Below, in pieces: positions 1-10,109 of a DNA stretch of 64,000 bases. The position numbers were made by a program, and so were the translations under genes. Each line of letters opens with the position of its first letter. Within the stretch, counting starts at the first letter, position 1. The notes beneath the pieces are model-generated. The model searched no databases. It worked only from the letters and a program-made list of their open reading frames with translations, and was not told the DNA's origin. This DNA comes from Lunularia cruciata (taxonomy: Eukaryota > Streptophyta > Marchantiopsida > Lunulariales > Lunulariaceae), in the NCBI GenBank assembly GCA_948567375.1, contig OX419756.1, positions 39,224,552 to 39,288,551 on the forward strand, in the 5' to 3' direction.

Positions 1-87
1 ATTAACCATGATAAGTTGAAGATGTACTATAGAAGGTAGAGAGACCTTCACTTTGAGGACAAAGTGAAAACTTAGTCCGGGGGTAAA
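1..87 (+). mobile_element. 3' internal tail of a Ty3/gypsy (chromovirus-like) element
   Basis: The last internal bases of an LTR retrotransposon that runs off the left window edge. The segment has a GAGGAC box near 55-60 and a purine-rich tract (CCGGGGGTAAA) ending at 87, directly before an LTR that begins TGTAACACCC. That order (GAGGAC box, polypurine tract, TGTAACACCC) is typical of plant chromovirus 3' ends. No intact coding sequence is visible. The element has landed inside the methyltransferase region of minus-strand element N1, which resumes at 780. Confidence 0.65.
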
Positions 88-779
88 TGTAACACCCATT
101 TGTGCATGTATGTGGTATTGTGATATTTAGCTTGGTATTACAAGTACTTAAGAGATATTATTTATATAGAGATAAAGGATGGTTCTATATTAGTCATGGT
201 TAGCTAAAGTTAGTCATAGCTAAGATAGAGTGGACCTTACTTTAGAGGAAGTAGAAAAGATGAGCACCACTATTTTGGATTTTAGTGTGTTGACTTGGTA
301 TTATTCCTAGGTGTTTGGCTTTGAGGAAAGAGTTGAGAACTCTTGGGCCCGCAAGCCTTTTTGTTTTGGCTTCTTCTTTAGTCTAAGGATAGCCCATGTG
401 AAGGAATCCTTGACTTAGTGGTTGGGTCAAGATAAGACCACATGCTTAGGAGAATATGCCCATGTGAATGGATATTCCTTTCTACTTTTTGACTTTACTT
501 GACTTTTAGTCTAGTAACTTGAGTTACTACGGTAATTAGTAACTTTGGTACGTAACTATTTCACAAGTATATAAACAAGGGGTGAGGAGGTACTCATCAT
601 CCTTTCATTTGCGACTATCTCTCTCTCATTGAGTTCTCTAGTGAGCAATGTCTTGAGTCTTGGAGTGTTAGCCTTGGAGGAGTATGATGGAGTTCGGGTT
701 CCTTGCCTTCTTAGTCCATGGTGCGCTACCATAATAGCCATCAAAGGTTCATCTTGAGTGAGAGATAGGCCGGCTCACA
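88..779 (+). mobile_element. 3' LTR of the gypsy element entering from the left (family L)
   Basis: A 692-bp LTR with TG...CA ends (TGTAACACCC ... CCGGCTCACA). Two more copies lie at 1356-2048 (same strand) and 58029-58718 (opposite strand), all clearly alignable over their full length. A TATA-like TATATAAAC lies near 568-576 and is a plausible U3 promoter. Because a polypurine tract precedes it, this copy is read as the 3' LTR of a longer element rather than a solo LTR. The sequence after 779 continues element N1 inside its methyltransferase region. Confidence 0.8.
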
Positions 780-1355
780 ATCTCTCCAAGTCCTCACCCC
801 AACAAGGAAATGTCTGCTAGTAGGGTCTTTTGGTAACCCTTGATTGTTGAAATTGGTAATAACTCCAAATACCAATAGGCCAAGTGTGCCACATGATGTA
901 GAGAGACTTGCTTAGCAATCTCATCTCTCTCTACATACAAGTACCTCTGTACTCATATATCTACCTATAATACCGTAGCTAGTCTAGTGCTAATCACACC
1001 AAACAACTCCAATAGACATATCTCCTTTACTAGATATTGCCAAGCAATGAGTGTGGTATCTAGAGGTGTCAAAGTAATCAACTCTGGAAGCTCATCCTCA
1101 CACTCATCTCTTGATGGTATGAAGGCTCCACTCCAAGCCAAAAGCACCAACTGATTTGCATGCTGTTGCAATGCCTCTTTTGAACTCCACAATGGAACAT
1201 GCAAGATGGATGGAACAATCCCACTTGTACTCCAAATCCTAGTGATCTCTTCTGGTAGTGGAGTATCCTTTGCATGGGCATCCCCCTCCAACAAGTCACC
1301 AGGACAAGTAACTGCACCACTGAAAGTTGAATTTGTTGTTGCCATGGTCTTGGAC
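780..1355 (-). pseudogene. N1 methyltransferase N-terminal fragment and protease-methyltransferase linker
   Basis: Minus-strand reading gives a linker (PGDLLEGDAHAKDTPLPEE, about 1240-1320) and then C5-methyltransferase motif I (CLLELFGVISTRLATVL, about 965-1020) and a motif II-like segment (YLYVERDEIA, about 905-945). The same segments occur in P and N2. Motif I is the SAM-binding loop in this family; the acidic residue of motif II normally contacts the SAM ribose. Motif IV would follow but is displaced by the LTR ending at 779. A stop and loss of everything downstream make it non-functional. Confidence 0.75.
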
Positions 1356-2048
1356 TGTAATACCCATTTATGCATATGTGTGGTAATGTGATATTTAGCT
1401 TAGTATTATAGATACTTGAGAGATATTATTTATATAGAGATAAAGGATGGTTCTATATTAGTCATGGTTAGCTAAAGTTAGTCATAGCTAAGATAGAGTG
1501 GACCTTACTTTAGAGGAAGTAGAAAAGATGAGCACCACTATTTTGGATTTTAGTGTGTTGACTTGGTATTATTCCTAGGTGTTTGGCTTTGAGGAAAGAG
1601 TTGAGAACTCTTGGGCCCGCAAGCCTTTTTTTTTTTGGATGCTTCTTTAGTCTAAGGATAGCCCATGTGAAGGAATCCTTGACTTAGTGGTTGGGTCAAG
1701 ATAAGACCACATGCTTAGGAGAATATGCCCATGTGAATGGATATTCCTTTCTACTTTTTGACTTTACTTGACTTTTAGTCTAGTAACTTGAGTTGCTACG
1801 GCAATTAGTAACTTTGGTATGTAACTATTTCACAAGTATATAAACAAGGGGTGAGGAGGTACTCATCATCCTTTCATTTGCAACTATCTCTCTCTCATTG
1901 AGTTCTCCAGTGAGCAATGCCTTGAGTCTTGGAGTGTTAGCCTTGGAGGAGTATGATGGAGTTCGGGTTCCTTGCCTTCTCAGTCCATGGTGCGCTACCA
2001 TAATAGCCATCAAAGGTTCATCTTGAGTGAGAGACAGGCTGGCTCATA
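1356..2048 (+). mobile_element. Solo LTR of family L nested in N1
   Basis: A 693-bp LTR nearly identical in layout to 88-779 (TGTAATACCC ... GGCTCATA), flanked on both sides by GGAC (1352-1355 and 2049-2052), consistent with a 4-5 bp target duplication. Joining the flanks restores continuity with the matching stretch of P near 57170-57190, which confirms insertion between the protease and methyltransferase segments of N1. No internal region remains, so it probably arose by LTR-LTR recombination. Confidence 0.85.
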
Positions 2049-2910
2049 GGACTGTAGTGAGCCAAGACTACCACTACTAAAGCATATTGGTAGGCAACAT
2101 ACCCACCTTCATCAAACTGCTAACATGGTCTATAGGAGGATGTCTCCTCCCAATAGTCAATGTTGAAACCCATGGGGTTTTAGCATTGACTATTATTGCA
2201 ATAGCCTGAGCTCTCACCACCAAGCTATCAGTCAGATAACTAGGCTGAACTTGGACAACAAGCTCTCCATGTGTGATGTACTATGTCAAACCACCACCTA
2301 GAGATATGTGGATCTGAAATGGATACCTCTCCACATCGGTCTTCCGTAACTCTAGACAGACTATTGCAGCCTTCCCCAACATAAGGGGCTACAAATCAAG
2401 GTCTAACAAGACTCTCTATGGTCTATAGACCTTCCCTAAAGTTCCCACCAAACAGAAAATCTCCCTTTGGTTATCCAATAAGACAACACCAAGTATGAAC
2501 CACGCTCTCTCAAAGGCTGGTCTAGTTGGCAACTCCTCCAATCTAGCCATTATTGCTTGCCATAAACCACTGGTCGCTGAATGGATCCCATGCTCCTTAA
2601 CCAAGTCAGCTCCACTATCAACCACCTTTGCTCTAGTAGTAGGAATTGCATCATCCCTACTCTCATAAAGCATGGTAGCCAACCAAAACACTAGAATTGG
2701 GTCAACTCCCAATGTAAACATGTCACGAGCTGAAAATAGAGGGCACCGCATAATCAGTTGAGCCGCCCCCAACATGAAGCTAGACTCAATTTGTGTAGTA
2801 GCAGGTGATTGACTAGCATGTAGTTTATCATGCACTCCATCACCACCTACCACACCTACATTGGGACGTTTAGGAGTTATGGATGTTGTCTGCAATGCCT
2901 CAGATAGCAT
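2049..2910 (-). pseudogene. N1 retropepsin-like protease region
   Basis: Minus-strand reading from about 2910 to 2416 is open for 164 codons and aligns with P at about 56280-56760 (shared blocks such as LYESRDDAIPTTRA and ARLEELP). It continues into the region that should hold the DSGA-type active site; here it reads VLLDLDL, so the catalytic Asp-Ser-Gly is lost. Further on, GFNIDYWEE (about 2130-2160) matches P and is probably the C-terminal part of the protease fold. In an intact copy this domain would cleave the gag-pol polyprotein. Confidence 0.6.
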
Positions 2911-3625
2911 GAAAGACTGGGGAAGTCTGACCTATCTCTCAACCTCTCCTCTCTGTGGGTCCAACTCCATTGATACTCCTCTAGGCTCTAGAGCATGTAT
3001 TGCACTCCTAGTCACTGTTGTAGATGCATCCACCTATGCTGCTCTACACATGAAGTCCAATGCATCTCTATCACCAACATTTGAGGTGGAAACTTCAGCA
3101 CCCAAATTTGATATCCTTTGAGCAATAGCCATACTAGCCAGTCTCTCCTCCAACTACTCAATCCAAGTAGCCATAGGTGTATCAAAAGTAAGGGCAGGTA
3201 CTGCACCTCTACTAGGTGTGGATCCTCCACCACCACGTCTACCACCTCGTCCTCCATGAACTGGAGCTCCTCAGCTTGTCAGTCCGCACTTCCTAATAGT
3301 TCTGCCTCAAACACTAGAAGAACTCTACCATGGGGTTAGACCCCGGTACTACACCACCTCCTATAGCGGTACCTCCACTCATAGTAGCACTATCTCCAGC
3401 TAGTGCACTCCTACTAGCTCCACCAACGTTACTCGAGCTAGAACTCATGGGTAATGCCATTCTACTCTTGGTAATAGAGCTTGAAGTGATAGAAACATAG
3501 TTTGGAGACCAATATTGTCTCCATAACTCAATCTCCTCCAAATGTGCTCTCTTGAACTCATGGTAGTTGTCCATCAACGGACCCTTCAAATGCTGAAACA
3601 ACCCCTTCGATGCCATGAAGGGTTT
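2911..3625 (-). pseudogene. N1 gag remnant with internal deletion
   Basis: Begins MASKGLFQHLKG at about 3616, matching the gag start of P (MAWKGLFQHLEG at 54947). After about 100 codons (ending PMVEFF) it jumps to the RGG-rich linker and coiled coil (about 3257-3012). The capsid-like stretch and both CCHC zinc knuckles, present in P at 55250-55910, are missing. The junction near 3260-3285 shares GAGCT with both deletion borders of P, suggesting a microhomology deletion. Confidence 0.7.
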
Positions 3626-5203
3626 TGCATCTATTGCAGATCACATCAACTATCAAACTCCTAGATGAAGTCATCCAACTTAATGGTACCCATTGTACCA
3701 GAGTAACGCCTAGGACCATTGGAGTCCCCATAAATCTCATCCATGTCCCACAACAATGGTGCGGATATGCCAAGTGCACTCTTAATTATATCAACTCTTG
3801 TGTTGAACTCCAACTCAAAGTCAATCTCCTCCCTCATTGAGACCTAAGATACATGTTGATATCGAGTGCCATTCCGAGTAAACACACTACTTATTGCAGG
3901 GCTAACTCCTCTAGAATCCCCAAAAACTCCATCATGACAAAGTAATCGCAATTGTAACCACAAACTACAACCGCAAATTGCAACCAAAGTACCCCACCAA
4001 GTGCCAACACCAACTGAGCACCACCAAGTTCCAATACTCACGGAACACCACGCACTAATGTAACTCTATCTAAGATAACTACACTAAGAGAAAGTGCAAC
4101 ATGTAACCTACCATCATAACACGCACTCTCACAATCTACAAGTCATCACTTCCTGCCTCACCGGAGAGAAACAAAGGTAGTTTGACCGGTCATCACTCCA
4201 ATCTCACTATCAAGAGCACACTAGAGCACCAACGCTCTAAATTCAAGGCACCTTGCACAAATATGGTGCACAAACAGGAAGTAGAGAATGGAGGGGGTCC
4301 AATCACAAGAAATCTACACAAAAACCTTCCATCTCATAAAGCAACATGGGATTGACTCTGCCACCATTTGGCATTTGACATAAGAAGAGTTTGTATCTAC
4401 GTCTTAAGCTACCAAGATCACCAAGATCAAATTGCCTCTCCTAGCCAAAGCTACAAGTATATAGATAACAATGGACCAATCACTAGGACAACAAGTGAGT
4501 GTGAACTAGTTGGCTAGGGCACTAGTCTAGGAATAAGAGATCTAGGGGTCAAACCTTATTGCATACAATCTAGCAAGATGAGTAGATTTTGCCAAACAAT
4601 GACCAAGATCTACTCTAAACTAGTTAGCCTCATGCCAGCAAGCTTGCCCTTCATAGCCTCTCATAGCCCTATGCCTTGAAGCCTCTAAACGCCCAAATGA
4701 GGCCTTTCTTCTTGCCACTTTGAACCTCCTCCAAATTTGGCAAAAACTCCACCAACTCTAGCCAAAATCTGCAACTTCAAAACTCCTCTAAATCTGGCCA
4801 AAATTTGACATAAACTCCAACAAAAATCTGACATAAACCCTAAATTTGGTTGATTGTAAAATCCTCTACTAACTCTCCACTCGAGCCAGGCTAAAATAAG
4901 CATAGGTTCCCAACTCCGCCTTCAATTTTACTTTTTGAGCCCAACACAACAAATTGGTCTTGCCTTCACCTCTTGAGCTCAAAATCACAACCATTGCTTG
5001 AAAATTGCTTCTTCTTTGCTCAAAAATTGGCCAGCGCTTCCGCACACCGTCTGCCTTACATCAAATCTGCATCAAGCAACGAGCTTCTACACACTAGCAA
5101 AAACTTGAACTTTGATCGAGCTATCAACAATCCACTTCACTTGGAGATACCACCAACACTCATACTTTCTGCACCAAATTTCCCACTGACTTCACTTCTT
5201 TGA
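3626..5203 (-). mobile_element. N1 5' leader, non-coding
   Basis: About 1.6 kb between terminal block A1 and the gag start. I see no conserved protein in either strand. The first bases after A1 (read on the minus strand, from 5203 down) match those of P after 54452. They include a short stretch resembling the tRNA-Met primer-binding consensus (ATCAGAG in P, ATCAAAG here). Confidence 0.5.
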
Positions 5204-5655
5204 TGTAATCAGATTGTTTATAACTCTCAAATCAACTCAACTTAGATCAATACTTGATTTGTCACTCTATAAACTACAAAAAACTGGGCATTGATTACAG
5301 TCAAGCCACACCCACTCTAGCTAAGAGAATCCAAGTGACGCTCGCTGGCCTTTGTCCACCATAGCCAAGAACTCAAAATCTCAACATCAGAGAAGTGAGC
5401 TCTTTGGAGCTACACTTCAAAAGTATACCACTGGATTTGAGCTAGGTCTGAAACCCTAACAGTCCCGTTGATGGCACACTCGACGGTAAGAACGGTACAA
5501 AGTGATAGTGGGTCCCACCACAAAGTCAGTACCTCAAACACAAAATCTGACCGTCGGAAAGTAGTCTATGGGAAACTGTTGAAATACCTCTAACTACTAT
5601 CACTGCAACTTCAGTGTCCGAGCAATCTAGATGTGACCCTACAAATGGCATGATA
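5204..5655 (-). repeat. N1 terminal repeat block A1
   Basis: Reverse complement of block A in P (54005-54452 and 62865-63298). It ends at 5204 in GATTACA, where the internal region begins. Its outer terminus at 5655 reads TATCATGCCATTTG against TGTCACGCCATTTG in P: the same end with two transitions. Block B (the TGTGGYACTTTA segment) is absent here, as at the 5' end of P. The copia fragment follows at once. Confidence 0.75.
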
Positions 5656-5999
5656 GAGGCAATATGGCTACAATGGTTAGCCAAGGATGTTGGACTCCCT
5701 AACACAAAGTTCATACTTTTCTATGATAGCCAAAGCACTATTCGCTTGGCTAAAAATCAAGTATATCATTCAAGGACAAAACGTACTGATGTGAGACATC
5801 ATTTTATCAAAGAAGTTGTGACAAATGGTGAGATCAATTTGCAAAAGATCGCCACATAAGTAAACGCCGCTTAAATGTTGACTAAACCTGTTCCTGTTGA
5901 GAAGTTCAAGTTATGCATGAACTTGCTCAATGGTCAATGTTGCTCTTTGGGATGATACTCTTTGGGATGATATGGTGAATACAAGCAAAAGGTGGAGAT
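5656..5999 (+). pseudogene. Ty1/copia RNase H C-terminal fragment
   Basis: Plus-strand reading gives AIWLQWLAKDVGLPNTKF, then YDSQSTIRLAKNQVYHSRTK and TDVRHHFIKEVV, the standard end of a copia-type RNase H and pol polyprotein. The copia element at 36610-41487 has the same blocks (37073-37571, minus). The upstream part is missing where N1 abuts. A purine-rich tract (AAAGGTGGAGAT) precedes the LTR at 6000. Confidence 0.85.
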
Positions 6000-6406
6000 T
6001 GTTATATTTGGCTTGTAATATGAGATTTAATTGATCAAGAGCAAACGTGACTGATGCAACACCTTGTTGTTTCATGCAGTGCTGGACAGTCACTTGTCTA
6101 GATATGTTCAGTCACTACTATTGCAAAGTATTAAAGTGACTAGATATCTTGATATCTTGAATTTTCAAAAAGTCACGCCAAGTTTCTATTCAAGAGTTCA
6201 ATCGGATGACCTTGATGAGAAACTATGCCTGTTTGTTTGTGTATATATATATATATAAAGGGTCGAAGGGTGGTGTGAGCCTCAAGGTAGCTTCCGGAAC
6301 AGGAAGTGAACCACGAAATCGGAGGACAGGATGTACTCTGATTTCTATTTAATGGGGTTTATGATGTGCTACTTAGAGAGGTCCTGGGAGAACGTGTTTT
6401 CTAACA
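6000..6406 (+). mobile_element. 3' LTR of the truncated copia element
   Basis: LTR of about 407 bp beginning TGTTATATTTGG after the polypurine tract and ending TTTTCTAACA, the same ends as the LTRs of the complete copia element (36610-37043 and 41069-41487). It contains a short TA microsatellite (6239-6257) that could act as a TATA region. Element body and 5' LTR are not in the window. Confidence 0.8.
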
Positions 6407-8464
6407 CGTTTCAGCTCTAAACATATCGCTCGCTCGTTTGTAGACTGGAAATCCAAGCATGGGCTGTGTAGTGGAGTACGCAATCCTCCATCTAAAGGTA
6501 AAACATCTGTCACTCACAGTCACGTGTTTCAAGTTGAAAGCAGCCGGATACAAATAGTGTCCCGTTCTCTAATTTGACTCAGCAACAGGTTAAGCACATC
6601 ATAGTGATCGGACACCGATCATGTGTAAGAATTGAAGCTTTCATAAAATTGACACCCGACGACGGCAATTATTCAACGTAAGTTTTAGGATGTCTTGCAT
6701 TTGTTAAAATTCTTCCATTCAAATTAAGCTCGGTGCTCTCCTTCAGAAATACTCCTTATCTTGCGGTGGTAACTATATTGACTAGGACTTTTATCGAAAA
6801 GTGGATGGAGATCGGTAAACCGGCAAGACAAAGAGTCAAAGCCAAGTGTTCAGACGAAGAGAAAGTCGATTTAGTGTGCAAATCCTGCGAAAAGGTTCAG
6901 TTCCTACCCCTTCTTCAAAGCAATCAATCCACTCCATCAAATCGCGTGGACTATCGAGAGAAGTCTTCTTATTGCGTTAAGTAAGCCCATCATCCATTCT
7001 GAACCGAAACCTTCACGGTTCCAAAATGATAGCAGCTGCACAGTTAGATTTTTCTCGATCACTGACGAGTTGGTCGGACGGACGTGTGCGCTCGCAGGAA
7101 TCCGAGAATAACTCTCTCGAGAATCTGCTTACTTACCTGTTTGTGGTAGAAGCGATCCATTCAGGTGACACTACTCTTCATGGGGGATACTATGATCACA
7201 CAGCTGGAACTTTTCTGAAATGGGACTACGATCTGCACCCGAGTAGCACCACTGTCTGAAAGGCAAGCAAGCACCTGGGCAATCGAGACAACTTGGACTC
7301 TTCGAAGAGAGTAGGTAGCCAAGGACGACTTCGACTTCTCTACGGTGGAAGTCATTGAGATCATTATGTGAATATAGAATTGATAAGAAATTGATCAAAA
7401 ATTTGAAGGAGCATATGGAGAGTGGTTTTCGTTATGCCATGAAGTTTTGATGTGCTGACTTTATATTTACTTTCACTTAAAAAAAGCTCCTTAGCAAAAT
7501 GTTCAACATGAGAATCATGGTGACCTTTTACTCGTTTTTAAATACTGTACTTTCGTCCTCTGCTATCCTCTGTAGCCAACGCTTTTTGTCCAGGTACAAC
7601 TTTAATTAGCATGACATGCATAGGATATATTTGGTTTTATATATATACATCTAGTTTAATATAACATTTTTATGCTGCTCGGTTGAAAGCCCACTCTATT
7701 GGGACCTACAAAATGGTTGACTTTCATTTTGCCTAGTAGGAGAAAACCTCTCAATCTGTAACATCATCAGTAACATTTCCAGATTAATCCATAGTACATA
7801 TTGCTCGAAGTAGCATCTTCTTCTGGAAGAGTCATACATATAACTTCGAGATCAAGACTAACTAAACAAGGCTTTGAAATCAAGGCTCACTAAACAATGT
7901 ACGAATGTCGTTACATTGGTACACGGTGGTAAAAGACCTGCATCTTGTGTTTACTTGTAGTTTTAGAATTGAATTCTCCTCTAGCGCATTGAGTGCATAG
8001 GATGGATGAGGAGAGAAGGAATTCGAAAGCTAAAGTTTCTAGATCCAGTTTTCCTTGCAATTGACATCCCAACCAAACAAGATAGAAGGACTTAGTTCAC
8101 TCAGTTCCTCTAAGACGGTTGACAGCTACACCAGGTTTCTTAACATAAACACTTCTTTTCAAGATTTGTGTCTACACACATGTCCAGGTAAACTTATACT
8201 TAGTCCAAGATGATCGGGTGTCAGTAGAGGATGTCTTGGTTACAGACTCTATACGAGAAACAGTTTTGGAGGGGGTGATTATCCATCCCTTGGATATGCA
8301 GCAGCAGTTGCAGCGCAAGGTCTCCAAGTATAGGGGTATGTAGCGATGTCACCTCTTTGTTCCTCTAGCCTTGGAGCAAGCTATAGACATGGCATTCTAC
8401 ACATTTGTCAAGGAGTGCACAAGAGCTTATCATGTTTGATGCTAAGGGTATCACTCTCACTCTC

Positions 8465-8575
8465 TATCTATAGGGGCTTAGCCACATTTTACCTATTTTG
8501 TCTCGCCTTTGTGAGGCTTGATGGGGTCTTCCCATCCTATGTGTTTTCTACGCGCGTGCGCCATTTCCCTTTTCA
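8465..8575 (+). repeat. Short dispersed repeat, copy 1
   Basis: Shares GCTTGATGGGGTCTTCCCATCC and similar flanks (TTTTACCY...TCTCGCC before, CTACGCG...GCC after) with about 27480-27590 on the same strand. Over about 100 bp the two look roughly 70% alike by eye. The copies sit on either side of the three-gene island. Family unknown. Confidence 0.55.
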
Positions 8576-9421
8576 AGATCTATCCATCTATCATACAAAA
8601 TTGTAAACCTTCAAACCTTACGGCTAGCTTTACCTCCTTTAATTTCTATGAAAGCTGGGTTCGTAGAAACTTCCACAAGCTTCGAGAAACCAAAACTTGC
8701 AAATCCAATTTCCCTCATACGGGCAAGACACAAAGTAATACGCGTAAACCGACCAATCAACCTCGCTTTCCTTGAAGGAAACTGACGGTGAAGTAGCCCT
8801 CGTCCTCCTACCTGTTAACTGTTAACGTCAGCTCCTTCCAGAAACCCAACGAACTGAGGGTGAAGTAAGCTGTTAACCTTCACAGAGAATATAAGCTCCG
8901 CCGACCACGTAGACATTTTGTCTGCAGAAAGCACCATGTCTGTCAGTCAGCACGGTACGCGGTAGTTAGTAGGAGTCCAGTACCGATAGCATACCTGGGA
9001 GATCCCTGAGGATAGGCCAGTTCATCGTTTATTGACGAACTCACGTCAGGATGGTTCTGCTATCACGAGAATAACGTTCATAAATCAATCGACGTTTCAA
9101 ATCAAGTTCCAATACATGGGAGTACCACAGTAGTAGTAATAGTAGTAGTACAGTGCCTTAGGAGGATTTTATTATGTTGCGAGATTCTCTTGGCATTTCT
9201 AGCAACTACTCTTTCTACTACGGCGTTTGCCACAAGTGTGTTATACATAGTTTTAGTTCAAGGTTTATGGTGCTCTCTCGTTATAAACAAGTGTTGCACA
9301 GAGAGAGAGATCTTAGTTGTTTAATAGTTGGGAATGAATACCAAGGTTACCGACTTTGTGATAGATACTCCTACTTCTCTTCAGAGGACTTGTTCCGACC
9401 TCCTCAATATAAACCTGTAAT

Positions 9422-9437
9422 CAGTGGTCTAGTGGTA
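9422..9437 (+). other. tRNA-Gly-like A-box (possible SINE head or tRNA relic)
   Basis: CAGTGGTCTAGTGGTA equals positions about 5-20 of plant tRNA-Gly(GCC), including its internal A-box. Downstream, GGATTC...ATTCCC (about 9453-9470) resembles a B-box with a small insertion. No cloverleaf forms, so this is not a working tRNA. A tRNA-derived SINE or decayed tRNA copy is the likely source. Confidence 0.35.
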
Positions 9438-9778
9438 TTGTCTTATTATTTCAGGATTCTTCCATTCCCATGGAAAGGACGAGGGGTTTCCTACGTGAAC
9501 CATATACCAATAAAACTCTTGTATAAACCTTGCCTTGCCACACAATGAGAGGATGATTATGAGTATTACACGCTTCTTAATTTTGATTATCGACTATCAA
9601 AATAGTCGATACTAGCTCCCAACTTAATTAGAGCACCAAAGTCAATTAGAGCAGTAATGCTAAAGCTAATACAAGCTGGTAATCTGTACTATATTTAGCA
9701 GCCAGGATACGACAAGGTTCCATGCTCAATGATCATGTTGATAGTATGGACGACAGGCCTTGACTTCCCAAAATCGTC

Positions 9779-9953
9779 CACGTGGCTTGCCAGGTGCATG
9801 GCCGATATGGAAGAGATGTGGAGCCTACGGCAAACTCCGTACTACGAGCGATCTCGCTCTCTCTCTCCTTTTCTTCTCTTGTCGACGCTTCCTTGCTTCC
9901 TCCTCCCTTCAGCTCATCACCTATGACGGATCGATCGTTGTTCGTTTTATAAA
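9779..9953 (+). promoter_or_regulatory. Probable GST promoter: G-box, pyrimidine patch and TATA box
   Basis: CACGTGGC (9779-9786) is a perfect G-box/ABRE-type core. A CT-rich patch (about 9850-9880) and TATAAA (9948-9953) follow, about 157 bp before the GST start codon. This is a typical plant core-promoter order. Transcription would start near 9980. Confidence 0.55.
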
Positions 9954-10109
9954 GAGGGGTCCGCGCCATTAGCATTTGATTCCGGAGGCAATCGATTGAT
10001 TGAAGGAAGGTATGTGCTGCTCCAGCTGCTGAAGTATTAGAACCCCGATATCGCGAGAATCGACAAGATTGATTGCCACTTTCCATCGCAGGTGCTGTTG
10101 TCGACGAAG

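Larger units (their letters stand above)
780..5655 (-). mobile_element. Element N1: degenerate methyltransferase-bearing gypsy retrotransposon, 5' part
   Basis: Minus-strand copy of the same family as P (54005-63404) and N2. Reading from high to low coordinates it holds terminal block A1 (5655-5204), an untranslated leader of about 1.5 kb, a gag remnant, the RGG linker and coiled coil, the protease remnant, and the start of the methyltransferase. The rest is cut off by the family-L insertion at 780. Frames are broken by stops and frameshifts. The leader is longer than in P, where the matching stretch is only about 0.5 kb. The right end abuts a copia fragment at 5656. Confidence 0.8.
6407..9650. 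other. Gene-poor spacer before the GST gene
   Basis: No convincing gene. Short open frames at 6733-6984, 7026-7259 and 9174-9548 have no recognisable domain and no clear splice context. The stretch contains a short repeat shared with 27470-27590 (about 8465-8575), a TAG/AGT microsatellite (9128-9151) and a tRNA-Gly-like motif (9422-9437). Base composition is less AT-rich than the transposon regions. Confidence 0.5.

Noticed and set aside
6733-6984. Small open frame with several Cys and Lys residues, considered as a small protein gene.
   Set aside because: No recognisable domain, no homologous copy in the window and no splice or promoter support.
9174-9548. A 124-codon open frame on the plus strand.
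   Set aside because: No domain, no promoter or splice context, and it overlaps the tRNA-like repeat motif.
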